Shown here piece after piece: positions 1-9,228 of a DNA stretch of 64,000 nucleotides (its first letter is position 1; every line of letters begins with the position of its first letter). The notes under the pieces are model-generated. The model was not told the origin of the DNA. It was given only the letters and a program-made list of their open reading frames with translations, and ran no database searches. The DNA is from Sphingomonas sp. SUN019 (GTDB lineage Bacteria; Pseudomonadota; Alphaproteobacteria; Sphingomonadales; Sphingomonadaceae). The translations under genes were made by a program, and so were the position numbers. The stretch covers positions 1,364,001 to 1,428,000 of the forward strand of contig NZ_CP096971.1 in the NCBI RefSeq assembly GCF_024758705.1, written 5' to 3'.

Positions 1-3000
1 TTGAGCGGCACCACCCCTTGGCGCACTTCCAACCGCCCGAGCGGATGGATCAGCAGCGTGTCAGCCGCGCCTGCGCCGGTCCGCACGCTGACGATCTGCG
101 CGGCGAGCGGCAGCGGCTCGGCCCGCCAGCTGGCCACTAGCGACAGCCGCACGACAACTTCGGCGAGTACGTCGAGAGCCTCGGTCACGACACTGTTCGA
201 GCCGCCGATCAGCGTCTTGTCGAACCCGACGGTATAGTCCCACCAGAGGATCCCGAAGGTCGCCTTCCCTGCCAGCCGCAGCGGGATCGGACCTTCGAGC
301 TCGCCGCGGACATCGACCTTGAACAGGTTGCGGCTACCCCGCTTAAGCTGCACCCCGGCGCGGAAGTCGGCGATGAAATGCGGTGGCCACAGCTGGATCA
401 GCACGTCGAAGCCGACGTAGCCTTCAAGACTGAAGCCGTAAGCGGAAGCATAAAGCGAGGCGCGGGCGCCGAACTGAAGCGTGTTCGAGGTCAGTGCGAA
501 ATAGGCCTCGACGATCAGCTTGGGATTATCGCCCGCAGTCAGCGCGATCGTAATCCGCGGCAGCATCGGAAACCCGCTCGGCGGCTGGAAGCGGGGGTTG
601 AAGCCGCCCACCGCCAGCGCGAACCCTTCGCCGGACTTGCGCCGGAAGGCAGCGGCGCCGGTCAACACGAAGCGCCCGCAGAGCTTGGATTCGTAAAGCA
701 CCGCGTCGGCCGCGACTTCCTTGGTATCAAGGTCGAACACCCCGATCGCGTCGAGGTTGAGGCGCAGAATCGCGTTCTTGTCCTGAGGCAGCTCGGATGA
801 AATCCGTCCGAGCAGAATCAACCGTGACTTGTCTGCGGTCGAATCGCGCTCGAGCAGTAGCGCGAGGTCGGCGCGGATCAGCGGACGGCCCGCGCCGAAA
901 TACAGCTTCACAAGAATGCCGTAGCAGTGGACGCCGTGCTGGACCGGAAAGAACGTTCGCAGCGCACTAGTCAGTTCGGGCAAGTGCTTAACCGGATCGG
1001 CGGGGAACAGGATGTGGCGCAGCTGCCCGGTGGGCAGCGCGGCGCGGATCGCGGTCTCGTCGACCCGCCGGTCGGCGGCATAGAGCAGGCCGAAACCGTC
1101 GAATACGATCGGGCCGGCATGCAGATCGAGATGCTCGACCGTGCCGATCAGGATCAGCGAGGATTCGGGATTGCCCTCGCGGTCCTTGGTCGAGGCCAGC
1201 CCGATGCAGCTCAGCGCGATCGTCTTGCCCAGCCGGAGCACCAGCGCGCCAACATAGTCGCCGGTAGCGGGATCGTGCTGGATCGTACCCCCGCCGCTGA
1301 TCGGCCCGGTATCGAGCTGGATCGCGATGCCTTGCGGCGCAGCGGCGTCGAACCCGGCCTGGACCAGACGCAAGTTGCGCTCCGCCGATGGGGTTATTGT
1401 GTCGACGGTCGCGCCCAGGCCGAGGCGGTCGATGCGCAGGTAAACGGGGCCGAGCGTAGTGCTGAAGGTGACCAGCACGCCCGCGGCGATCGCCCAGCCG
1501 GTCTGAGGGGCGGTGGCGTCGCTGTACGCCAGGCGCAGGATGATTTCGTGGATGTTGAGAAAACCGAGCGTGTCGCCGCCGCCCAGTGGCAGGGTCATCG
1601 CCAGGTCGGGCGGGCCCGCCGGACCGGAGGAGTCGAACGGCGGTTCGGCACCCGCCGCATCGGTGCTCGACGCCTTGTGGATTTCATGGATGAAGCCGAG
1701 CTGCGAATCATACCCGAGCGCGAACCCGAACGGATAGCGGAACGGCTTGCCGCCGAGCAGCTTGCGGATGAACGAATCGCGGCTCTCGCCATCGATGACG
1801 AGCGCCGAACGGTCGGCGCGGACCAGAAATCGCGCGCCGCCCCCGGACAAGGTCAGCGCGGCGGCAAGCGGTCCAAACTCGATCCGCATGCCGAGGCGCT
1901 TGGGCCAGGTGTGGAGGGTGTAGGAAACGCCCGCTTCGTTGGGGATGACGGTCCAGCTGACCGCGACTTGCGACGTCACCGCGGTCGCGGTCGCTTGCGA
2001 ATCGGTGCCCGAGATCAGCCAAGCGGCGGCGGCATCGCTGCGGACGTCGACACGGAAACGCCACTCCGGCTCGCCGTCGTCTCGGTCGGGATTGATCGCC
2101 TGGTCGATCGCCATCTCGCCGCCGAGCGCCAGAAACAGCTGATGGGGACGCGGCGGGACGCCGAGACGGCGCGGCAAGTATAGCCAACTAAGTCGGACCT
2201 TTTCCTCATCCGCGTCGGCTGCGCGGACGATTTCGGCCGACACCATCCGTCCCGAAACGACGTCGGCGGCGGTGGGCCGCACCAGGGAATCGACATCGAG
2301 CGCAGCCGCATCCCAGCCGACAATGACGTCACCCAGGATGTTCTGGCGATGCTCGCTGCTGTCTTTGGTCTGGTCGTACACCGCGATCGCGGCGACCAGT
2401 CCGCGGAGCGCGCCGTCAACCACCAGGAAACTCTTGTCGCGGTCAGTGACGAGCGTGCTTCCGCTCGCGCCCGCGGCCGTATCGTCGAGGTCGTCGAGGT
2501 CGTCGAGGTCGTCGAGCGTCCGGCCGGGATTCCACACGAACTTGAAGATGATTTTCATGGCATTCCAGAAGCGCGCGTAGGAGCGCTGCGCCTCGCCCCG
2601 CGCGCCCGGCCCGTGGGTATCGGTCAGTTCGATCGCGGTGACGATCGCCTGAAGCACGAGGAACAATCGCGGACTCTTGCGCCGCACGTAGTTGCTCCCG
2701 ACCAGGTCCAACAGGCTGTGCGCGAACGCTTCGCCTCGCGCCGCCCAGCCGGCGTCCCAAGCCTCGATTTGGTCGATGATCGTACCCAGCAGGACCGCGA
2801 TGTTGGCAATGGCTTCGGCGTCGGCCTGGGCGTCCGGGTCGACCGCGTCGCGATAGCTCTTCACCGCGTCAAGCACTGCGGGCGGCAGCACCACGGTGCC
2901 CTCTGTGTCTGGCCTGCCCCCAAGGTCGGCGAGCACCGCTTCGCGGACTTCCGGTGCGGCGAAGTCGGCCACGTCGCCTGCCAGATCCGCCACCAGCCCT

Positions 3001-3032
3001 GCCAGGCGCTGGAGGAGCGGGCGCTCGCTCAT
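1..3032 (-). CDS. DUF6603-like giant protein, C-terminus beyond the window
   Basis: One minus-strand frame stays open from the ATG at 3032 to the window edge, more than 1,000 codons, so the C-terminus is missing. The N-terminal third is acidic and helical and contains a short Asp-Asp-Leu tandem (DDLDDLDDLDD). The later part is rich in beta-strand-like segments with GGFNPRFQPPSGFP, YFALTSNTLQFGAR, GYVGFDVLIQ and LEGPIPLRLAGKA. From memory these resemble the DUF6603 family of very large bacterial and fungal proteins of unknown function. No signal peptide or membrane segment was seen. The start overlaps the stop of the upstream PhoD-like gene (ATGA), so the two are very likely co-translated. The family name is recalled, not searched. 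No biochemical role can be assigned. Confidence 0.75.
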   Translation of the reverse strand, partial: MSERPLLQRLAGLVADLAGDVADFAAPEVREAVLADLGGRPDTEGTVVLPPAVLDAVKSYRDAVDPDAQADAEAIANIAVLLGTIIDQIEAWDAGWAARGEAFAHSLLDLVGSNYVRRKSPRLFLVLQAIVTAIELTDTHGPGARGEAQRSYARFWNAMKIIFKFVWNPGRTLDDLDDLDDLDDTAAGASGSTLVTDRDKSFLVVDGALRGLVAAIAVYDQTKDSSEHRQNILGDVIVGWDAAALDVDSLVRPTAADVVSGRMVSAEIVRAADADEEKVRLSWLYLPRRLGVPPRPHQLFLALGGEMAIDQAINPDRDDGEPEWRFRVDVRSDAAAAWLISGTDSQATATAVTSQVAVSWTVIPNEAGVSYTLHTWPKRLGMRIEFGPLAAALTLSGGGARFLVRADRSALVIDGESRDSFIRKLLGGKPFRYPFGFALGYDSQLGFIHEIHKASSTDAAGAEPPFDSSGPAGPPDLAMTLPLGGGDTLGFLNIHEIILRLAYSDATAPQTGWAIAAGVLVTFSTTLGPVYLRIDRLGLGATVDTITPSAERNLRLVQAGFDAAAPQGIAIQLDTGPISGGGTIQHDPATGDYVGALVLRLGKTIALSCIGLASTKDREGNPESSLILIGTVEHLDLHAGPIVFDGFGLLYAADRRVDETAIRAALPTGQLRHILFPADPVKHLPELTSALRTFFPVQHGVHCYGILVKLYFGAGRPLIRADLALLLERDSTADKSRLILLGRISSELPQDKNAILRLNLDAIGVFDLDTKEVAADAVLYESKLCGRFVLTGAAAFRRKSGEGFALAVGGFNPRFQPPSGFPMLPRITIALTAGDNPKLIVEAYFALTSNTLQFGARASLYASAYGFSLEGYVGFDVLIQLWPPHFIADFRAGVQLKRGSRNLFKVDVRGELEGPIPLRLAGKATFGILWWDYTVGFDKTLIGGSNSVVTEALDVLAEVVVRLSLVASWRAEPLPLAAQIVSVRTGAGAADTLLIHPLGRLEVRQGVVPL

Positions 3033-6000
3033 GGCTGCGGCGCTGCCGGGACCGGCACCGGCTCGATCGCCGCGACGCGCAGCCGAGCGGGAGGCGGCTC
3101 ATCGTCCGCGCGCGGTGGTGCGTCCTTGGGCGGACCGAGCGGCGCCTTCTGGACCATGTATCTATCCATCACCCGCAGCCGGGTCTCAGGATCGATACCC
3201 TCGGTATAGACCTCATGGACCGCCGAAATTGCTCCGTCTTCGGTCTCGAAACGGCAAATCCCGAAGTTCGAGCGGAACAGCATCTGCCGCGCGTTGCGCA
3301 TCCGTCCGAGCGCGGCCTGGTGGCGGTCCGAAATCGTCTGCAGCGCGGCGAGAACCTCCATGGGATCGGCCAGTTGCGCCTCGATCGCCGCATCGTCGAT
3401 CGCCTTGGCCTGGATCGGCGGCGGCCGATGCTTCTCGAATTGGGGGTCGTCGAGTATGTCGCGATCGGCGCGCTCGTCGAGCAGGGGTTGCACTCGCCAA
3501 CGCCAGTCGGGCGGTTTGGCCGGGTTCAGGCGGCTGCTCAATTCGAGGCGCGGAATGTCGATGTCGGGCCGGTTGTCATCAAGCCAGCCGTGCGCGGGCA
3601 GCAGCACCGGACTGCGCAGCAGCTTGGCGCGGGTAGCCGCAACGAGATCGTCGGTGCTTCGCCCCTCTGGCAGCAGCACGAGTTCGTCGGCCGGGCGATC
3701 CCACCCGAAGCGCTCGACCCCGATCTTCGCCCGCAGCAGTTCTTGCAGCAGCATCGCGCTGCGGTCGAGCGCGCGAAGGTAGACCGGCATCACGTTCTTG
3801 AAGCCACTCGACGTGAATTGGGCGATCCGCGCGGGACGCTGCGCCGTGCCGCGCCAATAGCTCATCACGTTGCCGGTCGAATTGTGGACGTCGCCCGAGA
3901 GCAGCACCACGCGCTGGAACTCGGCGAGGCGTTTGAGGAGATGCTCGAATGCCAGCGGCTCGAGTGCCCAGGTCTCGAGCGCGTCGGGATTAGTGCCGGG
4001 CATCTGGCGCGAACCGCTGACCTGTTGGCCGGCAAAATCTTTCGACTTTGCTGCATCGAAGATGCGATAGATTGCGGGCGACACCAGTTCGTCGAGCACG
4101 CCGGGGCCGATCACTTGCAGCGGCGCAATCACGATCAGCACTTCGCGGCCCGCTTCGAGCGGGCGTTGCGGCAGCTGGTCGACCAGTGCTTCGGGCGAGA
4201 CGTTCCCCGGCGGGCCGATTTCGGACGCAAACGAACGGCGCGTACGGTTGTCGAGCGCGACCACCTGATGCTTCGGCCCGTCGACGCTGAAATGCCAGGT
4301 CAGCGGCGGCTTGCCCGTGCGAAAACGGCCGTCGAGGTCTGGTTGATTATCGATGTCGTGACCGAACATCGCGGCAAGTTCACCGAAGACGGCAGGGTCG
4401 GGTCCGGTGCTTTGGCCTTCAGCGAAATAGGCGGGCGCGCGGACCAAAAGGTCACCCGGGAGTTGTTTGCCGAGATTGGGATGATCGGCGTCGGTAGCCT
4501 GGTCGTAGCGGCGCGGATCATTGCCCCAGTCCTGGAACAGCGCATAGGCGAGCATGGCGTTGGTCAGGATGACCTGGCCGAGCGGCGAACCCAGCACGCG
4601 GCGGCGCCACAGCGGATTGAGAAACAGATCATCGGTCACATCGTGATCGTCGAAGATCATGTAGGTTGGGACGTTGGCCAACACCCGCTGAACCTTGCCG
4701 AGTCCGAGCAGGAAGTCGCGATGAACCCGGTGACTGTCGCGCCGCGCACGGATCGTCCGGGCCTTGGCGTCGGGCCTTCTCTTTTTGTCCTCCTCTTCTT
4801 TTTTCCTGGCGTCTTCGGCGGAAAGCGCTTTGGGAAGCGGGTCGGGCGGACCGAAGAGGTGTTCGGGGATGCGCTCGGGATATTTGGGATTCGCGAGACC
4901 GGAATTTTCGATCCCGGGCTCCGGGCGCGCGATGTCCTGAACGCGAATGTCGCGAAAGTCGGGCTCGGGGAATTGCGGGTCGACAAGGACAATACGGTCC
5001 TTTTCTCCAAACTCTTCGTCTTTCTTGAGCCACGTCAATGAAGTCGAAGACGCCGGATCGAACGTCTGGACTTCCGCCCCGGTCACCGTCTCACCCCAGC
5101 ACGCGGGGCTCCATACCATCAGGTAGAGCGCGGCAAACTCACCGAACGAAATCAGGTGATTGTCGCCATCGCCGCTGGTGAACTGGGCGCTGTGCTGGGT
5201 CAACTTCAGACGGTTGCCTGGCGGGAAGTGTTCGGAGCCCGCGGGAAGGTCGCCCGCCGCGGCGGTTTCGGTGGCGGTCTCGGCAGTGTAGGCCGTCCAA
5301 GGCGTCTCGGGATCAACCGTCGCGGCAGTCTTCTTCATGACCTGGCCGACCTTGATCCGCTCGATCGCCGGGCCGTCAGGGCCATCGCGCCCGATCAATC
5401 GGACGCCCAGGTCGATGACGTGCGGCATCATCAGCCGACCGACGTCGTCGGCATAGATTTGGTCGCCACCGAGAAACAGCTGGTGAACGCGCCCGCGCGG
5501 ATCGCCAACGCTCGATATCAGCAGCCCGTCGATCCACGCCAGCGCGTCGCCATCGTCGTACAGTGGCCGGCGACACGATCCGTATGCGATGCGCAAATCA
5601 TCCAGCTCTGACGGGGGCAATGCAAAGCTTGGCAGCATTCGGTCGGCGTAGCCAAGCGGCGGGACCTCGACGCCGCTCGTTATCCGGGTTTCGAGCATCC
5701 CGAGTTCGCCCAGACCGCGTACCGGCTCGCCTGCGGCGGGCGGAACGCCCCCGGGAGGAAGCTTGATGACTCGCACGTCATACGAATAGAGCAGATTGGG
5801 CTGAAAGCTCTTGCCCGACGCCGGCGGGATTCGCGCGGTCACCATCCCCAGGTAAAGGCGCTCGCCGACGCGAACCGCCTTGGTGCCAGGCCGCGGGGGC
5901 GGCGCTGAGGGATCGTGCGGACCATCGCTGCTTGCGAACACGTCGTTGGTCGTGTCGAAAGCGACCCGGCCCTCCCACACGCGCAGGATTAGCTCAACCG

Positions 6001-6085
6001 GCTCGCTGAACGCCATCCATACGGCGACCAACCCCGGATCAACCCGGCGGAGTATCGGTCCGGCAAGGACAAGCGGCAGTTCCAT
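3029..6085 (-). CDS. PhoD-like metallophosphatase, unusually long
   Basis: About 1,018 residues, roughly twice a usual PhoD alkaline phosphatase. Metallophosphatase motifs appear in the expected order: AYGSCRRP near residue 170, FLGGDQIYADD near 210, MIFDDHDVTDD near 480 and LLSGDVHNSTGN near 730. PhoD enzymes are Ca/Fe phosphodiesterases or phosphomonoesterases. No signal peptide is visible, so a cytoplasmic or atypically exported enzyme is possible. The start at 6085 is chosen over an upstream ATG at 6106 because GAGGGA lies at good spacing. A Lys/Glu-rich insert (near 415-440) precedes the DDHD motif. Its stop overlaps the start of the DUF6603-like gene, suggesting the two giants act together, which is inference. 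Confidence 0.85.
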   Translation of the reverse strand: MELPLVLAGPILRRVDPGLVAVWMAFSEPVELILRVWEGRVAFDTTNDVFASSDGPHDPSAPPPRPGTKAVRVGERLYLGMVTARIPPASGKSFQPNLLYSYDVRVIKLPPGGVPPAAGEPVRGLGELGMLETRITSGVEVPPLGYADRMLPSFALPPSELDDLRIAYGSCRRPLYDDGDALAWIDGLLISSVGDPRGRVHQLFLGGDQIYADDVGRLMMPHVIDLGVRLIGRDGPDGPAIERIKVGQVMKKTAATVDPETPWTAYTAETATETAAAGDLPAGSEHFPPGNRLKLTQHSAQFTSGDGDNHLISFGEFAALYLMVWSPACWGETVTGAEVQTFDPASSTSLTWLKKDEEFGEKDRIVLVDPQFPEPDFRDIRVQDIARPEPGIENSGLANPKYPERIPEHLFGPPDPLPKALSAEDARKKEEEDKKRRPDAKARTIRARRDSHRVHRDFLLGLGKVQRVLANVPTYMIFDDHDVTDDLFLNPLWRRRVLGSPLGQVILTNAMLAYALFQDWGNDPRRYDQATDADHPNLGKQLPGDLLVRAPAYFAEGQSTGPDPAVFGELAAMFGHDIDNQPDLDGRFRTGKPPLTWHFSVDGPKHQVVALDNRTRRSFASEIGPPGNVSPEALVDQLPQRPLEAGREVLIVIAPLQVIGPGVLDELVSPAIYRIFDAAKSKDFAGQQVSGSRQMPGTNPDALETWALEPLAFEHLLKRLAEFQRVVLLSGDVHNSTGNVMSYWRGTAQRPARIAQFTSSGFKNVMPVYLRALDRSAMLLQELLRAKIGVERFGWDRPADELVLLPEGRSTDDLVAATRAKLLRSPVLLPAHGWLDDNRPDIDIPRLELSSRLNPAKPPDWRWRVQPLLDERADRDILDDPQFEKHRPPPIQAKAIDDAAIEAQLADPMEVLAALQTISDRHQAALGRMRNARQMLFRSNFGICRFETEDGAISAVHEVYTEGIDPETRLRVMDRYMVQKAPLGPPKDAPPRADDEPPPARLRVAAIEPVPVPAAPQP

Positions 6086-6229
6086 GGCGCATCCCTCACG
6101 CCACAACGTCGGCCTATATATGCAGTATGTGGCCTATTTTGTCACTCCCGCAGCCAAATGAAGCGAAAGCCGCTATAAAATAGCGACTAACGCCGCCCAT
6201 AGTCCGCAAACCGCGTCGGGTTGGCCGGA

Positions 6230-7000
6230 GGGGCTTTGTCAGCCCAAATGCACCGCTTGGTAAGCTGCGCTCGCTAGCGCTGGAGGATGCCCCGCCCGCG
6301 CAAGCCCGATAGTCCGTTTCGCTACTCAATCCGTCGCCAGAGGTGATCCGGCTGGTGGTGCTGATGTACGTGCGCTTCCCGCTGTCGCTACGGAATGTCG
6401 AAGACCTGCTATTCGAGCGCGGTATCGACATCTGCCATGAGACCGTGCGGATGTGGTGGAACAGGTTCGGTCCGATGTTCTCGAGCGAGATCCGGCGGCA
6501 GCGGGTCAGCCGCATGCGCGGATTCCGCCACTAGCGGTAGCATCTCGATGAAATGTACGTGAAGCTGAACGGCGAGATGGTGTATCTGTAGCGAGCGGTC
6601 GATCACGAGGGCGAGGTGCTCGAAAGCTTCGTCAGCAAGACCCGCGATAAGGCAGCAGCACTCGCCTTCATAAAAAAGGCGCTGAAGCGTCACGGCTCGC
6701 CCGAGAAGATCACCACCGACGGGCTGCGGAGCTACGGCGCGGCAATGGATGAGCTGGTTGCCGCAAGAAACAGGAGATCGGCCGCTGGGCCAACAACAGG
6801 GTGGAAAATAGCCACCTGCCGTTTCGACGACGAGAGCGCGCGATGAACCGGTTAGGCGAATGGGCTCGCTACAGAAGTTCGCCTCGGTCCACGCCAACCT
6901 CCACAATCACTTCAGCCTCGAACGCCATCTTGTCGACCGAAAGACCTACAAGGAACGACGCTCCGCCGCCTTGGCGGAGTGGCAGATCATCGCGAGCTAG
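6230..7000 (+). mobile_element. Decayed IS6-family insertion sequence
   Basis: The left end at 6230 reads GGGGCTTTGTCAGCCC, like the terminal repeat of IS6-family elements, and lies 57 bases before the transposase start. After the transposase stop at 7000 no matching inverted terminus (ACAAAGCCCC) could be found within the next 100 bases, so the right end is lost or diverged. No target-site duplication was identified. The element borders the broken AlbA_2 gene and the CRISPR locus. Confidence 0.75.
6287..7000 (+). pseudogene. IS6-family DDE transposase, multiply broken
   Basis: Read across frames, the region spells an almost complete IS6 transposase: MPRPRKPDSPFRY, RLVVLMYVRFPLSLRNVEDL, HLDEMYVKLNGEMVYL, KTRDKAAALAF, TTDGLRSYGAAMDEL, NNRVENSHLPFRRRERAM, LVDRKTYKERRSAALAEWQ. 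A one-base loss near 6327 shifts the N-terminus. Three TGG codons have become TAG (near 6534, 6540 and 6590), and further frameshifts lie near 6758 and 6856. The DDE region is therefore split and the enzyme cannot be made. The many independent lesions indicate an old insertion. Confidence 0.88.
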
Positions 7001-7047
7001 CCCCCTGCCCCCATAGCCCGACGTGCATCATGGGGAGAGCGGTTCGC

Positions 7048-7722
7048 ATTAGACTGACAGCACCTTCGCGCGCGATCGGGTTCAAGGCGACCAGCAGCCA
7101 GTTGCGTAAGCTGATCGGTGACATCGTCACCGCGTCGATCGAAAAGGGCTGGATCGATCGCAGGAACGGGGTGCTGGTTACCGGCGCGAGGCCCCGGTCG
7201 CCGCACCGCCGATCAAACCGCCATCGCCACTGGCGACGCTGATCGCCGAGGGCGAACACGAACGGCTCGAATTCAAGGAAACGCTGCGGTGGGATGTTGC
7301 TGCGGGTGTCCAGAACAAGAAGCTGGAGGACGTCGCGATCAAGACGCTGGCCGGGTTCGCCAACCGTGTCGGCGGAACGTTGCTGATCGGCGTTGCGGAC
7401 GATGGCGCGATCACCGGGCTGGAGCGTGACTATGACTGCCTTGGCGGCAATCGCGACAAGATGCAGTTGCACCTGACGAACCTGGTCACGAATCATTTCG
7501 GACAGGCTTATCGCGCCGCGCCAATCCGCATCAGTTTTCCCGAACACGACGATGCGGCCGTGTGCCGGATCGACATCGATCGATCGCCCTCGCATGTGTT
7601 CGTGAGCACAAGGGACGCGCGTAACGTCTCCGCCGAACGCTTCTTCGTACGATCGGGCAATTCGACCCAGGAACACGCCGCGCGAAACCGCAACCTACAT
7701 CCGCGAACATTTCGGGGGATGA
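7048..7722 (+). pseudogene. AlbA_2 (Schlafen-type) domain protein, C-terminal remnant
   Basis: Three successive frames join into one recognisable C-terminal part: SSQLRKLIGDIVTASIEKGW, then (frame change near 7190) LATLIAEGEHERLEFKETLR, VAIKTLAGFANRVGGTLLIG and RFFVRSGNSTQE, then (frame change near 7672) TPRETATYIREHF before TGA at 7722. The LEFKET and FANRVGGTLLIGV motifs are typical of the AlbA_2 domain (Pfam PF04326), found in putative ATP-binding regulators and defence-associated proteins. Two frameshifts and the missing N-terminus make it a remnant, perhaps truncated by the neighbouring IS. The original function is unknown. Confidence 0.7.
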
Positions 7723-7860
7723 CGATCGCCGACCGCGCGGTTTCGCCGGCCGTGTCTCGCCGATCCGGCGGCCGATCGCTCCACGGCGGTATGCGGCGCA
7801 TCAGCCGTTGAACGACATCACGATTTGGAGCGGCGATTATGGAGCGAAAACGCCAGAAAC

Positions 7861-7940
7861 AAAAAAGGCGAGGCCGTAGCTTGGCCCTTATTTGGTGCAG
7901 TCAAACTGCTTGTTAACAGCCGGCCTGCGATTTCTGAACT
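7861..7940 (-). ncRNA. Predicted tracrRNA of the type II-C CRISPR locus
   Basis: Positions 7922-7940 match 19 consecutive bases of the CRISPR repeat, so the minus strand carries a perfect anti-repeat. Continuing on the minus strand are a GCAGT-TTG-ACTGC hairpin (near 7893-7905), then a GGGCC/GGCCT stem and a T-run (7866-7861), as in a Rho-independent terminator. Order and polarity (anti-repeat, stem-loops, terminator, divergent from cas9) fit known type II tracrRNAs. A TTGACT -35-like box at 7974-7969 would place the 5' end at about the anti-repeat. Expression is inferred. Confidence 0.82.
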
Positions 7941-7968
7941 TCATTACAATCTGCCGAAACGGACCGGA

Positions 7969-8004
7969 AGTCAATTGCTTTCGGAGTGATCCGACACGTA
8001 TCTG
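7969..8004. promoter_or_regulatory. Back-to-back candidate promoters for tracrRNA and cas9
   Basis: On the minus strand TTGACT (7974-7969) faces the tracrRNA, with only a weak -10 (GATTGT) 17 bases on. On the plus strand TTGCTT (7975-7980) is followed after 18 bases by TATCTG (7999-8004), ahead of a GGGGGAC ribosome site and the cas9 ATG at 8038. The two -35-like boxes touch. Both are sequence resemblance only. Confidence 0.4.
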
Positions 8005-8037
8005 CCTGATCGAACAAAAAGAAAAATTGGGGGACGT

Positions 8038-9228
8038 ATGCGGCGGCTTGGTCTGGATATCGGCACGAACAGCATCGGGTGGTGCCTGACCGAGGACGAT
8101 ACGCGAATCGTCGACATCGGCGTGCGCATCTTTTCCGACGGGCGCGATCCGCAGTCCGGCACGTCGCTGGCGGTCGATCGTCGCGAGGCGCGCGCGGCGC
8201 GGCGGCGGCGGGATCGGTATATCGGACGGCGCTCGGCGTTTCTGGAGGCGCTGATCGCGCACAGCCTGATGCCCGCCGATGCCGACGAGGCGAAGCTGGT
8301 CGCCGCGCTCGATCCGTATGTGCTGCGCGCCAAGGCGCTCGACGCGGCGCTGACCCCGCACGAGATCGGCCGCGCATTGTTTCACCTCAACCAGCGGCGC
8401 GGATTCAAATCGAACCGCAAGGCCGAACGCAAAGTCGCCGATGGCGAGGACGGCAAGATCGCTAGCGCAAGCAAGAAGCTGGACGTCGAGATGGAGAAGG
8501 CCATTCCCGACGAAAGGAAGAGGACTCTTGGCGCTTTTCTGAAGACGCGACTGGACTCCAATGAGAGTGCTCGTGTCCGCATGGGAAGCCAATCTCAGGA
8601 GTATGATTTTTACCCCCAGGGCAACCGCACGCCGTACGAGAAGTGGGGTCACGACGAGGACCGTTGGGAAACGATTTCTGAGCAGGTCGCGCGGCTGCAC
8701 AAATCCAAGCAATGGCGCTTCGGCCCCGATGCGATGGCGCGCGTGGAGAAGGACGGCGGCTTCCTGGCGCGGCAACTGACCGACACGCAATACCTGGCAC
8801 GTCTGGCCGGGCGCTATCTCGGCAGCCTGTACGCGACCAAGGAAGAGGGCAGCGTCTATGTCATCCCCGGTCGGATGACAGCGATGCTGCGGCGATTGTG
8901 GGGCCTGAACGACATATTGCTCGACCACAACTATCCTGCGGTAGAAAATAAACACAGCAACGCGCCCAAGAACCGGCTCGATCACCGCCACCATGCGATC
9001 GACGCCGCGGTCGTTGCTGCACCTCTCTGCCTATCGCGGCTTCCTGATCGTAGCGAAGGATCGCGAAGAGGTCGGCCGCGTCGCGCTGGACGACGTCCAC
9101 GCGGTCATTCTCCACGCGCATGGCTGCACATGGACCGGCAACCTCGTCGCCGCGCTGGCCGAGCGCGGCAGCCCAATCGTGTTCTGCAACACGCACCACC
9201 ACCCCGTCGCGGTCACGTTGCCGATTGA
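8038..9228 (+). pseudogene. cas9: Miniaturised Cas9 remnant: RuvC-I, bridge helix, REC stub, RuvC-III
   Basis: The start has RuvC-I (GLDIGTNSIGW, Asp7), an Arg-rich bridge helix (RREARAARRRRDRYIGRR) and the type II-C REC motif LFHLNQRRGFKSNRK. Near residue 193 (nt 8617) YDFYP runs directly into QGNRTPYEKW, which in full Cas9s lies just after HNH. REC, RuvC-II and HNH, several hundred residues, are missing in frame. The text then continues through RQLTDTQYLARLAGRYL and RuvC-III (DHRHHAIDAAVV, His319, Asp322). At about nt 9015 it joins cas1 DNA out of frame, adding about 70 meaningless residues and removing the PAM-interacting domain. About 320 native residues remain of a usual 1,000 or more. 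Nuclease activity is not expected. The first deletion keeps the frame, so a protein can still be made. Confidence 0.88.

Noticed and set aside
2954-5041. Plus-strand open frame of about 695 codons opposite the PhoD-like gene
   Set aside because: It is the antisense shadow of a gene with clear metallophosphatase motifs; its translation is Arg/Gly/Val-rich with no domain.
8038-9228. Reading the short Cas9-like protein as IscB or another compact RNA-guided nuclease
   Set aside because: It has no HNH, no RuvC-II and no PLMP domain. It has type II-C REC text, cas1, cas2, a repeat array and a tracrRNA around it, so it is a deleted Cas9.
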